A stretch of DNA of 64,000 nucleotides from Halosaccharopolyspora lacisalsi (GCF_014137975.1 NZ_JACGWZ010000008.1:242057-306056); one strand, 5' to 3'; shown: positions 25,214 to 34,783, numbered from the stretch's first letter. Numbers and translations: made by a program. Notes: generated from the sequence alone by a model not told the origin.

Positions 25214-26533
25214 TCAACCGACCGGAGCGCGCCCGATACCACGCCAGGACATGCCCGCGCGGCGCAGCACGTCGGGGTCGAGGTGGTTACGGGTGTCGAC
25301 GACCACGGGGCCCCGCAGCATTCCGGCCAGCCGGGACCAGTCCAGCGTCCGGAACTCCGGCCAGCCGGTCAGCAACACCAGCCCCGCCGCCTCCTTGGCG
25401 ACCCGGTACGGATCGTCGACCAGCGTGGCGATCCCGGCCAGCTCCGGTTCGTCCCCGCGCAGCCCGGGATCGTAGGCGATCAGTTCCGCGCCGCGGTCGA
25501 CCAGCGCACGCGCCACCGCCAACGCCGGGGAGTCCCGCAGATCGTCGGTCCCGGCTTTGAAGGCCAGCCCGAGGATCCCGAGCCGCACCCCGCTCAACGA
25601 GCTCTCCACCCCCACGCCGCACGCATCGGCCACCTTGGACACCACCTGCTCGCGCTGCCGCGTGTTGCCGTTGACCGCGGCCTCCAGCAGCGGAAAGTCG
25701 AATCCGGCGGTTTCGGCGACCCGCAGCAGCGCGCGGGTGTCCTTGGGCAGGCAGGAGCCGCCCCAGCCGGGCCCCGCCTCCAGGAAGGACTGACCGATGC
25801 GGCGGTCGTAACCCATCCCCTCGGTCACGTCGGTGATGTTGGCGCCGAGCAGTTCGCACAGCTCCGCGATGGCGTTGACGTAGGACAGCTTGGTGGCCAG
25901 GAAGCAGTTCGCCGCGTACTTGACCATCTCCGCGCTGGCCGCGTCGGTCAGCACCGTGGGCGCCCCGAGCCGCGCGTACAGGGCGGCGACCCGTTCGGCG
26001 GCGTCCGGACTGTCCGAGCCGACCACGATCCGGTCCGGGTTCAGGAAGTCGTGCACCGCCGAGCCCTCACGCAGGAACTCCGGGTTGCTGGCCACCGCCA
26101 CGTCGTCGCGGTCCAGCAACCGCCCCAGCCGCGCGGCCGTGCCCACCGGCACCGTCGACTTCGTCACGACCACGCTCGCCGCGGGCAGTCGTCCCCGGAT
26201 CTCGCCCGCCACCGACTCCACGGCCGTCAGATCCGCCGCACCGCCCGTCGACATCGGTGTCGGCAGGCACAGGAACACCACCTCGGCCTCCTCGGCCGCG
26301 GCAGCCGCCGAGGAGGCGAACTCCAGCCGTCCCGCGGCGATGCCCTCGGCCACCCGCTCGGGCAGGTCCGGTTCCAGGATGCGCACCTCGCCGCGCGCCA
26401 GCCGCTCGACCTTGACGACGTCCACGTCGCAGCACACCACCCGATGCCCCAGCGAGGCCAGGCACGCGCCCGTGGTCAACCCGACGTAACCCGTGCCCAT
26501 CACAATGATCCGGCGGGCGAACACCACCCACAC
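25214..26533 (-). CDS. UDP-glucose 6-dehydrogenase family protein
   Basis: 439 residues from the GTG at 26531-26533, with GGGAAG about six bases upstream; GTG at 26527 or 26524 is also possible. NAD-binding motif IIVMGTGYVGLTTGACLASLG, STGGAADLTAVESVA, KSTVPVGT, and SNPEFLREGSAVHDFLNPDR. The catalytic cysteine lies in GWGGSCLPKDTRAL near residue 260. The C-terminal part has GLAFKAGTDDLRDSPAL and YDPGLRG. It oxidises UDP-glucose to UDP-glucuronate, or another UDP-hexose to its uronate, for cell-surface polysaccharide. Divergent from the aldo/keto reductase. Confidence 0.9.
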   Translation of the reverse strand: MWVVFARRIIVMGTGYVGLTTGACLASLGHRVVCCDVDVVKVERLARGEVRILEPDLPERVAEGIAAGRLEFASSAAAAAEEAEVVFLCLPTPMSTGGAADLTAVESVAGEIRGRLPAASVVVTKSTVPVGTAARLGRLLDRDDVAVASNPEFLREGSAVHDFLNPDRIVVGSDSPDAAERVAALYARLGAPTVLTDAASAEMVKYAANCFLATKLSYVNAIAELCELLGANITDVTEGMGYDRRIGQSFLEAGPGWGGSCLPKDTRALLRVAETAGFDFPLLEAAVNGNTRQREQVVSKVADACGVGVESSLSGVRLGILGLAFKAGTDDLRDSPALAVARALVDRGAELIAYDPGLRGDEPELAGIATLVDDPYRVAKEAAGLVLLTGWPEFRTLDWSRLAGMLRGPVVVDTRNHLDPDVLRRAGMSWRGIGRAPVG

Positions 26534-26692
26534 CCCGACTTCCCGACTCACGCGGCCCGAGTCCCGGACCGAACACCGTCTTCGACGAGCGTGACACACC
26601 GAAGAACCGCCGCGGTCCGTTTCCTCCCAAAGAGTCGATCCGGTCCCTACTCGCGTGACGGCGCGGTGATCGGCCGTTTAGTCTCGTTCACC

Positions 26693-27655
26693 GTGGAACA
26701 ACGACGTCTGGGCGACTCCGGTCTGGTGGTCAGCGCTGTCGGGCTGGGGTGCAACAACCTCGGCAGGCCGGGCACCGCGACGGAATCCCCCGCCGGAGCG
26801 CGTGCGGTGGTGGACCGGGCACTGGAGTCCGGGATCACCTTCTTCGACGTGGCGGACGTGTACGGCGCGCCGCGCGGGCGCAGCGAGGAGATGCTCGGCA
26901 AGGCCCTGACCGGCAGGCGCGAACACGCCGTCATCGCCACCAAGTTCGGCATGGACATGCAGGGGGCCAATGGACCGGACTTCTCCGCGCGGGGTTCCCG
27001 CCGATACGTGCGGCGCGCGGTCGAGTCGTCGCTGCGGCGGCTGGGTACCGAGTGGATCGACCTGTACCAGTTGCACCGGCCGGACCCGGTCACGCCGCTG
27101 GAGGAGACCCTGGCGGTGCTCAACGACCTGGTGCGCGAGGGCAAGATCCGCTACGTCGGGCACTGCAACCTCGCGGGCTGGCAGACGGCCGACGCGACGT
27201 GGACGGCCTCATCGGCGGGGCTGGCCACCCCGGTCTCGGCGCAGAACCACTACTCGCTGCTGGAGCGGGAGGCCGAGCGGGAGGTCATCCCCGCGTGCGA
27301 GCGTTTCGGAGTCGGGCTCATCCCGTACTTCCCGCTGGCCAACGGGCTGCTGACCGGCAAGTACCGGCAGGACCAGGTGCCTCCCGAGGGCAGCCGCCTC
27401 TCCGGGCGCGAGCGGCTGCTGGCGGACGCTCCGTGGGAGCGCATCGAGCAGCTGCGGGCCTTCGCCCAGCAGCGGGGGCTGTCGATGATCGCGGTGGCCG
27501 TCGGGTGGCTGGCCGCGCAGTCCGCCGTGGGCTCGGTGATCAGCGGCGCCACCAACCCCGAACAGGTGGAATCCAACGCGCGGGCGGGGCAGTGGCGCCC
27601 CACCGCCGCCGACCTCGACGAGATCGACACCATCTGTCCCCCCTCCCGCCGGTGA
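26693..27655 (+). CDS. Aldo/keto reductase
   Basis: 320 residues from the GTG at 26693. The AKR barrel is clear: LGDSGLVVSAVGLGCNNLGR, the catalytic Asp/Tyr segment FFDVADVYGAPRGRSEEMLG, VIATKFGM, WIDLYQLHRPDPVTPLEETL and GLIPYFPLANGLLTGKY, with the C-terminal VISGATNPEQVESNARAG for NADPH binding. These belong to the YajO/Tas-like group. The substrate is unknown. It is followed 52 bases later by an SDR gene on the same strand, so the two may be co-transcribed. Confidence 0.92.
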   Translation: MEQRRLGDSGLVVSAVGLGCNNLGRPGTATESPAGARAVVDRALESGITFFDVADVYGAPRGRSEEMLGKALTGRREHAVIATKFGMDMQGANGPDFSARGSRRYVRRAVESSLRRLGTEWIDLYQLHRPDPVTPLEETLAVLNDLVREGKIRYVGHCNLAGWQTADATWTASSAGLATPVSAQNHYSLLEREAEREVIPACERFGVGLIPYFPLANGLLTGKYRQDQVPPEGSRLSGRERLLADAPWERIEQLRAFAQQRGLSMIAVAVGWLAAQSAVGSVISGATNPEQVESNARAGQWRPTAADLDEIDTICPPSRR

Positions 27656-27707
27656 CCCGGCCGAACTAGGCTGCCGACCGACCGAACAGTCAGGACGAGG
27701 AGACCAG

Positions 27708-28466
27708 ATGCTGCTCAACGACACCGCGGCGATCGTCACCGGCGGGGCCTCCGGGCTCGGCGCGGCCACGGCCCGGACGCTCGCCGCTCGCGGCGCCAGG
27801 GTGTTCGCGGTCGACCTGCCGAAGGCGATCGACGACGCCCCCGCCGTGGACGGCGTGACCTACACCGGAGCCGACGTCACCGACGCCGAGCAGGTGCAGG
27901 ACGCCGTCGACCGAGCATCCGGAGCGAACGTGCCGCTGCGGACCCTGGTCAACTGCGCCGGCATCGGTCCATCGGCGCGGACCGTGGGCCGCAAGGGACC
28001 GCACGACCTCGGCCTGTTCCGCAAGGTCGTCGAGGTCAACCTGGTCGGTACCTTCAACATGCTGCGGCTGGCCACCGAGGCCATCGGTCGCACCGAACCC
28101 GACCAGGACGGTCAGCGCGGCGTCGTGGTCAACACCGCCTCGGTCGCCGCCTACGACGGCCAGATCGGGCAGGCCGCCTACGCGGCCTCCAAGGGCGGGG
28201 TGGCCAGCCTGACCCTGCCCGCCGCCCGCGACCTGTCCTCGACGGGCATCCGCGTCATGACGATCGCACCGGGCATCGTGGACACTCCCATGCTGGCCAC
28301 CGTCAACGAGGAGATCCGCGCCGGGCTCGCCGAGAACGTGCCCTTCCCGAAGCGGCTGGGCCAGCCGGACGACTACGCGAAGCTCGCGTTGAACATCATC
28401 GAGCACGACTACCTCAACGGTGAGGTCATCCGGCTGGACGGCGCCCTGCGGATGCCCCCGAAGTAA
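27708..28466 (+). CDS. Short-chain dehydrogenase, 3-hydroxyacyl-CoA dehydrogenase type II-like
   Basis: 252 residues. The Rossmann motif is TGGASGLGAATARTLA. NAG is present as LVNCAGIGPSA. The catalytic Ser-Tyr-Lys set is NTASVAAYDGQIGQAAYAASK with S, Y and K at usual spacing. The tail is IAPGIVDTPML and LNGEVIRLDGALRMPPK, typical of HSD10/FabG2-like enzymes that oxidise 3-hydroxyacyl-CoA in fatty-acid breakdown. The ATG at 27708 has GGACGAGGAGACC upstream. It may be in one operon with the preceding aldo/keto reductase. Confidence 0.9.
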   Translation: MLLNDTAAIVTGGASGLGAATARTLAARGARVFAVDLPKAIDDAPAVDGVTYTGADVTDAEQVQDAVDRASGANVPLRTLVNCAGIGPSARTVGRKGPHDLGLFRKVVEVNLVGTFNMLRLATEAIGRTEPDQDGQRGVVVNTASVAAYDGQIGQAAYAASKGGVASLTLPAARDLSSTGIRVMTIAPGIVDTPMLATVNEEIRAGLAENVPFPKRLGQPDDYAKLALNIIEHDYLNGEVIRLDGALRMPPK

Positions 28467-28539
28467 CCGCGAGCTCGCGGCCTCCTCCGCCGCGTCGACG
28501 CGGGGGGAGGCCGCTTCGTGCCGGCGGATCGGGACGCGC

Positions 28540-30258
28540 TCACAGGTCCCCGGCGTAGGGGATCTCGTGCTCGGCGGTGGTGCTCATCCAACGGCGAATG
28601 GCCAGAGTGGCTCGGACGTCGTCCTCGTTGTACTCCAGCAGCCGTCGCCGCTGGGCCTCGTCCGGCGCGGCACCGTCCATGCCGACCGCGTCGCGGTACC
28701 AGCGCATCGAGTTCTCGCCCCCGGCCTCGGCGTCGCGCCAGGCGAAGCCCGCGTTCGGCGCGATCACCTTCAGCCCCTTGCCCCGCGGGGACAGGAACTG
28801 CTCGCTGACCGTGGCGAACACGTCGACCCACTCCGCGGAACCGATGAACTCCCGCACCTCCTCCACCGGAGGAATGCCGGGCTTGCCCGCGAACCGCTCG
28901 GCGGAGGCGATCATCCAGCGGTTCTCCGCCAGTTCGTTGTAGCAGTAGGCGCGGAAGCTCAGCCCGCGCTCGGCGGCGCGGTGACGCACCGCGGTGAACC
29001 AGGACCAGAACTCCGCGAACGAGCGCGCCTCGTCGTCGGAGGGCAGGGGCTCCCAGGTGACGAAGGCCCGGTATCCCTCGTCCTCGTCCACCCCGGCCCC
29101 GGTCAGCCAGCATCCCCACATGTAGGCACCGGAGTCGGCGTAGCTCTCCATGTCGACATCCACCTCGACGTCGGCACGGGGCACCGCGAGCCTGCGCACG
29201 CGGCGCACCACCGGCAGGTCTCGCTTCCACGCCTTGGCCAGTACCACCGCGTCCGCCGTCTTCGCCGACGACAACGGCGGCGCGTCCGTCGCGTCCGTCG
29301 CGTCGGGGTCCAGCGCCGCGAGCTCGTCCACGGTCGAGATTCCGGCGTTCCGCAGCAACACGGCGTCCTCGCCACGCACCACCAGGCTCACGTCCCGCGA
29401 GGCCCGCAACTGCTCGCCGCACAACGTCCACCACGGGCACGTCTTGCACTCCACGACCCGCGACGGCCGCGCCAGCGGCTCCGCGCCCGAGGAGGCGGCT
29501 TCGGCCACGGCCAACCGGTCGGCGAAGCGCTTGTCGTACTCCTCCAGCACGCTGCGCCCGGCGTGCCAGTTCGGGGCCTGGAGATCGTGCCAGACCACGA
29601 CGTCGGCGTCGGCACCGATGGCTCCGCCCCACAGGCGGCCGGGGGCGTTCCAGCCGCCGGCCCGCAACATCCGCGCGCAGTGCGCCAACCGCAGCTGGTC
29701 GCGCGACTGTCCGCGCACCTTGCGGAGCGGATCCGCCCGTGCGGACTCCGGCGAGAGGTCCGTCAGCGGAGAGGTCCTGGCACCGCGGCCGGGATCGCTG
29801 ACCTTGTGCCGCACCACGAGGACCGGCACGTACCCCGCACCACTGCGCACCAGTAGGTCTATACCACCGTGCCGACCACCGGCGGCGTCGGTGGGCAACT
29901 GGGCGCCCGAGATGTAGGGGGCTTCGGCGCGCATGGCCGCCAGGGTGGCCCGCTCCCGAACGCTCCTGCTCGCGTTGCGCGGGACCTCCGTCCACGCCGA
30001 GCCGAACAACCTGCCGAGCCGGTCGGCGACGTAGCGCCGGTGCTCGGCGGCGTCGGCGATGCGCTGCTCCACGCCCGGGTCGGGGGGTGCTTTCGGCGCG
30101 TCGGCGACCGTCGGATCGTGCTCCAGATGCACTCGCCGACGGCACCGGCTCACCACGCCCCCGTCGAGCGACACCTCGGAATCCACACCAGCAGGGTAGG
30201 TCGTCGCTCCGACGTTCGCGCCCACCGCCCCGGTGACGCGGCTCGTTCCGACGAGCAC
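28540..30258 (-). CDS. TM0106-family RecB-like nuclease
   Basis: 572 residues. N-terminal SRCRRRVHLEHDP, then a RecB-like nuclease region with YISGAQLPTD and GGIDLLVR, and a Cys cluster ECKTCPWWTLCGEQLRA near residue 270 that could hold an Fe-S or zinc site. The C-terminal part is a DEDD-type 3'-5' exonuclease/RNase-H fold with VDVDMESY near 368 and EYNEDDVRATLAIRRW near 541. It matches the TM0106-type proteins seen in many actinobacteria and thermophiles, whose role (DNA repair or CRISPR-associated) is unclear. A later start at the GTG near 30190 (VDSEVSLDGG) is possible. No CRISPR array accompanies it. Confidence 0.85.
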   Translation of the reverse strand: MLVGTSRVTGAVGANVGATTYPAGVDSEVSLDGGVVSRCRRRVHLEHDPTVADAPKAPPDPGVEQRIADAAEHRRYVADRLGRLFGSAWTEVPRNASRSVRERATLAAMRAEAPYISGAQLPTDAAGGRHGGIDLLVRSGAGYVPVLVVRHKVSDPGRGARTSPLTDLSPESARADPLRKVRGQSRDQLRLAHCARMLRAGGWNAPGRLWGGAIGADADVVVWHDLQAPNWHAGRSVLEEYDKRFADRLAVAEAASSGAEPLARPSRVVECKTCPWWTLCGEQLRASRDVSLVVRGEDAVLLRNAGISTVDELAALDPDATDATDAPPLSSAKTADAVVLAKAWKRDLPVVRRVRRLAVPRADVEVDVDMESYADSGAYMWGCWLTGAGVDEDEGYRAFVTWEPLPSDDEARSFAEFWSWFTAVRHRAAERGLSFRAYCYNELAENRWMIASAERFAGKPGIPPVEEVREFIGSAEWVDVFATVSEQFLSPRGKGLKVIAPNAGFAWRDAEAGGENSMRWYRDAVGMDGAAPDEAQRRRLLEYNEDDVRATLAIRRWMSTTAEHEIPYAGDL

Positions 30259-30368
30259 ATCGAGTGACGCAGGGTGATCAAGTCGTGTTTCCGCTGTCGT
30301 GCGCGGCGCTGCGGAGGCTTAGACTGATCGCAGTAGTCCGTTCCCCCGCCCGGAGGTGTTGGCAAGCG

Positions 30369-30905
30369 ATGGCACGTGCCGTGCGCAAGCGCGAGGAGCC
30401 GGATGTGACCTCCGCCCAGAGCCGCAAGCAGGCGAAAAAAGCAACCAGAGCCGAGCGCAAGGGGGAGCGCGGTCGCATCACGCCGGGCAATGCCAAGAAG
30501 GTGTTGGGAGTCGCCAAGGTCGTTTCCCCCGTGGTCGCCCCGTACGCCATGAGGGCCGCGGCGAGCGCGCGGCAGAGCTACGACCGGATGCGCGCCCGCC
30601 GGCTCGGTGTGGCGCCCGAGGAACTGGGGCGCTTCACGGGCAGGGGAGCCGCGCTGCACGCCAGGATCGCCGGGGACGCCACGGCACTGGGCGACCTGCG
30701 TTCCCGTGCGGCGGGCGCGACGGGCGGGAACGGGGTATCCACCGAGCAGTTCGCCGCCACCGCCGAGAAGCGGCTCACAGAGCTCACCAGCGCGGTCCGG
30801 GCGGCCGAACGAATGCCGGTCGGCCGCCGCCGCGCCGCGCACCGCGCGGTGACCGGAGAGCTGGACCGCATCGAAGCGGACCTGCTGCACCGCCTCGGGG
30901 TCTGA
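30369..30905 (+). CDS. DUF6474-like basic protein
   Basis: 178 residues from the ATG at 30369. The N-terminal 45 residues are strongly basic (SRKQAKKATRAERKGERGR). Then GNAKKVLGVAKVVSPVVAPYAMRAA may be a membrane-associated helix. The rest is helical and Arg/Ala-rich, ending VTGELDRIEADLLHRLGV. It resembles the actinobacterial DUF6474 family, whose function is unknown. The charge pattern could fit nucleic-acid or membrane binding. It is monocistronic and ends at a strong hairpin shared with the convergent betaine carrier. Confidence 0.7.
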   Translation: MARAVRKREEPDVTSAQSRKQAKKATRAERKGERGRITPGNAKKVLGVAKVVSPVVAPYAMRAAASARQSYDRMRARRLGVAPEELGRFTGRGAALHARIAGDATALGDLRSRAAGATGGNGVSTEQFAATAEKRLTELTSAVRAAERMPVGRRRAAHRAVTGELDRIEADLLHRLGV

Positions 30906-30911
30906 AAGCAC

Positions 30912-30948
30912 ACGGGGTCGCGACCTTCGGCGAAGGTCGCGACCCCGT
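30912..30948. terminator. Bidirectional terminator between convergent genes
   Basis: An 18-base arm at 30912-30929 (ACGGGGTCGCGACCTTCG) matches its complement at 30931-30948 exactly. It lies between the DUF6474 stop (+) and the first BCCT gene stop (-). A second, imperfect GC-rich hairpin follows at about 30951-30986. Confidence 0.85.
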
Positions 30949-30987
30949 TACGGCTCCCCGACCGGGCGGAACCCGGCCGGGGAGCGT

Positions 30988-32748
30988 TCAGGAGGTGGAA
31001 GCCGGGGAACTCTCCTCGTCGGAAGCCTGACCGCCCGCCTCGTCGTCCTCGTTCGGCTCGGCCTGCGAGATTTCGAGTTGGAAGTCGCCGTCGTGCTCCT
31101 CGTGGCCCTGCATCACGGCGGCCTCGAGGACGGCGGCGCCCTTCTCGTCGCGCTTGGTGATGTGGTCGTTGCGCAGGTCCTTGAGCAGCGCGAAGCACAT
31201 CAGCACCATCACGACGGTGAACGGCAGCGCGCCCATGAAGGTGAGGTTCTGGATGCCCGACAGGGCGGAGTCCCCGCCACCACCGATGACCAGCATGATG
31301 GCGGCGACCGCACCGGTGGCGGCACCCCAGAAGATCACGATCCAGCGACTCGGATCGATGTCGCCCCGCTGGGACAGCGTTCCCATCACGACCGACCCGG
31401 CGTCGGCACCGGAGACGAAGAAGATCGCCACCAGGATCATGACCAGCACCGAGGTGATCGCCGACAGCGGCATTTCGCCCAGCGCGTTGAACGTCTGGGC
31501 CTCCGGACCACCCATCGCGATGTTGGTACCGCTCTCGCCGATGCCCTGCAGACCGATGGCCGCGCCGCCGAAGATGGCGAACCAGATCACGCTGACCACG
31601 CTGGGCACCAGCAGCACGCCGCCGACGAACTGGCGGATCGTGCGACCGCGGCTGATGCGGGCGATGAACATGCCGACGAAGGGCGTCCAGGAGATCCACC
31701 ACGCCCAGTAGAAGATCGTCCAGGAACTGAGCCACTCCTGCATCTCGGTACCGCCGGTCGCGCCGGAGCGGGCGGCCATGTCGAAGAAGTCGCTGAGGTA
31801 GGAGCCGATCGAGGTGGGCACCAGGTTCAGCATGAGCACCGTCGGCCCCGCGAAGAACACGAACAGCGCCAGCAGCGCGGCCAGCACCATGTTGATGTTC
31901 GACAGGTACTGGATGCCCTTGGCGATGCCGGACACGGCCGAGGCGATGAAGCAGACGGTCAGCACGACGATGATCAGGACCAGGACGACCGTGCCCGCTC
32001 CGCTGATCCACCCGGCCTGCTCCATACCCGTGCGGATCTGGATCGTGCCGATGCCCAACGAGGCCGCCGAACCGAACAGGGTGGCGAACAACGCCAGGAT
32101 GTCGATGAGCTTGCCGACCGGCCCCTCGGCGTTGCGCTTGCCGATCATCGGGATGAACGTGGCGCTGATCAACTGCTTGCGACCGCGGCGGAAGCTGCTG
32201 TAGGCGATCGCCAACCCGACCACCGCGTAGATGGCCCAGGGGTGCAACGTCCAGTGGAACAGCGAGGTCGCCATCGCGGTGTAGACGGCATCGTCGCTCT
32301 GTCCCGGAACCGTCCCCGGCGGAGGATTCACGAAGTGCGAGAGCGGCTCGCTGACGCCGAAGAACATCAGTCCGATACCCATACCGGCGCTGAACATCAT
32401 GGCGATCCAGGAAATCGTCCGGAACTCCGGTCGCTCGTCGTCCTGCCCCAGCGGGATGCGCCCGTAGCGGCTGAAAGCCAGGTACAGCGCGAACACGACG
32501 AAGCCCGTGGCGGCGAGCACGAAACCCCACCCGGCGTACTCGATCAACCAGTGCAACCCGCTCGAGGCGAAACCGCTCAACGAGCCGGTGGAGACCGCAC
32601 CCCAGGTGATCAGGACGAACATGATCACCGCGACGACCCCGAAAACCACCCAGTCGGTCCTCGAGCGCCCGTCGGGCGCGGCCTGCATACCCGGATCGGG
32701 AGCCGAACTCCCCCCGGCTTCCTGTTTCTGCGAGGTATCTGTCGACAC
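30988..32748 (-). CDS. BCCT-family betaine/choline-type transporter, copy 1
   Basis: 586 residues from the GTG at 32746-32748 (VSTDTSQKQ), or 589 from the in-frame GTG at 32755-32757. Twelve membrane segments and the family motifs are present: MMFSAGMGIGLMFFGVSEPLSHF (the GMGIG glycine-betaine/Na+ motif, in parts), FHWTLHPWAIYAVVGL, and WTIFYWAWWISWTPFVGMFIARISRGRTIR (in parts). The C-terminal tail is acidic (EEHDGDFQLEISQAEP). This imports betaine or other compatible solutes with sodium to counter osmotic stress. A paralogous copy lies directly upstream. Expression is probably salt-induced. Long charged termini suggest osmosensing (inference). Confidence 0.93.
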   Translation of the reverse strand: MSTDTSQKQEAGGSSAPDPGMQAAPDGRSRTDWVVFGVVAVIMFVLITWGAVSTGSLSGFASSGLHWLIEYAGWGFVLAATGFVVFALYLAFSRYGRIPLGQDDERPEFRTISWIAMMFSAGMGIGLMFFGVSEPLSHFVNPPPGTVPGQSDDAVYTAMATSLFHWTLHPWAIYAVVGLAIAYSSFRRGRKQLISATFIPMIGKRNAEGPVGKLIDILALFATLFGSAASLGIGTIQIRTGMEQAGWISGAGTVVLVLIIVVLTVCFIASAVSGIAKGIQYLSNINMVLAALLALFVFFAGPTVLMLNLVPTSIGSYLSDFFDMAARSGATGGTEMQEWLSSWTIFYWAWWISWTPFVGMFIARISRGRTIRQFVGGVLLVPSVVSVIWFAIFGGAAIGLQGIGESGTNIAMGGPEAQTFNALGEMPLSAITSVLVMILVAIFFVSGADAGSVVMGTLSQRGDIDPSRWIVIFWGAATGAVAAIMLVIGGGGDSALSGIQNLTFMGALPFTVVMVLMCFALLKDLRNDHITKRDEKGAAVLEAAVMQGHEEHDGDFQLEISQAEPNEDDEAGGQASDEESSPASTS

Positions 32749-32932
32749 AGGTCTCGGCACCGACGGTGCGGCGCCCCCTCCTCTCCAGTCTTCAGTTGCA
32801 CCGTCCGCCACCGGCCCACACTCCCGGCCGGGCACGCGTTCGGAAAGTTCACCCCACAAGCAACGACCCGACCAACGAAACGAAGCAAGCCCACCTTCGC
32901 TCAGCGTGGCCGAACAAAGGTAACCCGGCTCA

Positions 32933-32976
32933 CACGTCGTTCGTGCGGGAAACGCGAAATCCGCACGAACGACGTG
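32933..32976 (-). terminator. Terminator of BCCT copy 2
   Basis: A perfect 16-bp stem (CACGTCGTTCGTGCGG and its complement) encloses a 12-base loop, 55 bases beyond the stop of the second transporter. It should uncouple the two transporter transcripts. Confidence 0.75.
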
Positions 32977-33031
32977 CTCGTGAGCGGCGAACTAGTTCCC
33001 GGAGGGTGTCGTCCTCGTCGTCACCCGTCCA

Positions 33032-34783
33032 TCACCGGCTCGTGCCGGAGTTCGCGTCCACTTCCTCGCTCCGGTCGGTCTCCCCCTCCGATTCGGTGGG
33101 GGAGATCTCCAGCTGGAAGTCGCCCTCGTGCTCCTCGTGGCCCTGGATGACCGCGGCCTCCAGCACCTGAGCGCCCTTCTCGTCCCGAATCATCGCCTTG
33201 TCGTTGCGCAGGTCCTTCAGCAGGGAGATGCACAGCATGACCACCACGAGCAGGAACGGCGACGCCGCGATGATCGTGATGTTCTGCAGGCTGGTGAGGG
33301 CGCTGTCGCCTCCGGTGACCAGCATCACCGTCGCGACACCGCCGATCACGACGCCCCAGAAGATGACGATCCACGTCTGCGGGCGAGTGCTGCCGTCCTG
33401 GGACAGCGACCCGACGACCACGGACGCCGAGTCCGCGCTGGTGATGAAGAAGTTGATGATCAGCAACATCGCCAGCACGCTGACGACGCCACCCAGCGGA
33501 ACGCTTTCCAGCATCCCGAACAGCTGCGCCTCGGCACCACCCGACGCGGCGAGATCAGTGCCCGACCGCTGCTGGTAGATGGCGGTGCCACCGAGGATGG
33601 CGAACCACACCAGGCTGATCACGGTCGGGACGAGGATCACGCCGCCGACGAACTGGCGGATCGTGCGACCGCGGCTGATGCGGGCGATGAACATGCCGAC
33701 GAAGGGGGCCCAGGAGATCCACCACGCCCAGTAGAAGATCGTCCAGCCACTGAGCCACTCCTGCATCTCGGTACCGCCGGTCGCGCCGGTGCGGGAGATC
33801 ATCGACCCGAACTGGTTGATGTAGGCGCCCACCGAGGTGGGAATCAGGTCGAGGATGAACACGGTGGGTCCGACCACGAACAGGAACACCACGATGCTGA
33901 TGGCGAGGACCATGTTGCTGTTGGACAACCACTGAATGCCCTTGGACACCCCCGAGGCCGCGGAGGCCACGAAGGCTGCGATCAACAGCGCGATGATGAT
34001 GACCAGCACGTTGCGACTGGTCGAGTCGATCCAACCGACCTCGCGCAGCCCGGAGGCGATCTGGGCCGCACCGAGCCCCAGCGAGGCGGCCGTCCCGAAG
34101 ATCGTCGCGAAGATCGCCAGGACGTCGATCACCTTGCCCAGCGGGCCGTTGGCACGACGCTCACCGAGCAGCGGCACGAACGCCGAGCTCAGCAGCTGGG
34201 GGCGACCCCGGCGGTAGCTGCTGTAGGCCAGCGCCAGCCCCACCACGGCGTAGATCGCCCACGGGTGCAGGGTCCAGTGGAACAGCGAGGTCGCCATCGC
34301 TGTGCGGACCGCCTCGTCGCTCTCCGGCCCCACGGTTCCCGGCGGCGGATCGGTGAAGTGGCTCAACGGCTCGTTGACGCCGTAGAACATCAGGCCGATG
34401 CCCATGCCCGCCGCGAACATCATCGCGATCCACGAGGCGGTCCGGAACTCGGGTTCCTCCGCGTCGCGCCCCAAGCGGATCTTGCCGAACCGGCTGAACG
34501 ACAACCACACGCCGAAGAGCACGAATCCGGTGCCCGCGATCACGAACGCCCAGCCGCCGTCACGGACCAGGTACTTCAGCGCCACATCAGCGGCGGCGTC
34601 CAGCGATTCGGTCCCCAGGACTCCCCAGGCGATGAAAGCCAACGCCAGGACAGCCGCCACGCCGAACACGGTGGGGTTCGTACGCCCCGGCTGGTCGACG
34701 AGCGCTTCCGTCGACTCCGTATCCAGCTGTCGTCGATCCTGCGGACCGTTCGCACCGTCTTTGCTTAATTCTTCTGTCGACAC
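33032..34783 (-). CDS. BCCT-family betaine/choline-type transporter, copy 2
   Basis: 583 residues from the GTG at 34781-34783. Strongly similar to the adjacent copy throughout: GMGIGLMFYGVNEPLSHF, FHWTLHPWAIYAVVGLALAYSS, GTEMQEWLSGWTIFYWAWW, ISWAPFVGMFIARISRGRT, and the same type of acidic tail EEHEGDFQLEISP. It is therefore a tandem duplication with divergence. The AAAGGAGG Shine-Dalgarno lies 25 bases before the GTG, too far for normal initiation, so translation might begin earlier at the in-frame CTG (34790-34792). A stem of 11 bp sits just upstream of that site. Confidence 0.93.
   Translation of the reverse strand: MSTEELSKDGANGPQDRRQLDTESTEALVDQPGRTNPTVFGVAAVLALAFIAWGVLGTESLDAAADVALKYLVRDGGWAFVIAGTGFVLFGVWLSFSRFGKIRLGRDAEEPEFRTASWIAMMFAAGMGIGLMFYGVNEPLSHFTDPPPGTVGPESDEAVRTAMATSLFHWTLHPWAIYAVVGLALAYSSYRRGRPQLLSSAFVPLLGERRANGPLGKVIDVLAIFATIFGTAASLGLGAAQIASGLREVGWIDSTSRNVLVIIIALLIAAFVASAASGVSKGIQWLSNSNMVLAISIVVFLFVVGPTVFILDLIPTSVGAYINQFGSMISRTGATGGTEMQEWLSGWTIFYWAWWISWAPFVGMFIARISRGRTIRQFVGGVILVPTVISLVWFAILGGTAIYQQRSGTDLAASGGAEAQLFGMLESVPLGGVVSVLAMLLIINFFITSADSASVVVGSLSQDGSTRPQTWIVIFWGVVIGGVATVMLVTGGDSALTSLQNITIIAASPFLLVVVMLCISLLKDLRNDKAMIRDEKGAQVLEAAVIQGHEEHEGDFQLEISPTESEGETDRSEEVDANSGTSR

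Noticed and set aside
28540..30258. TM0106-type nuclease considered as a defence system
   Set aside because: It stands alone; no methyltransferase, cas gene or phage defence partner is adjacent.
30912..30948. Long inverted repeat considered as a mobile-element end
   Set aside because: It is a single-copy perfect hairpin between convergent genes and is better explained as a terminator.
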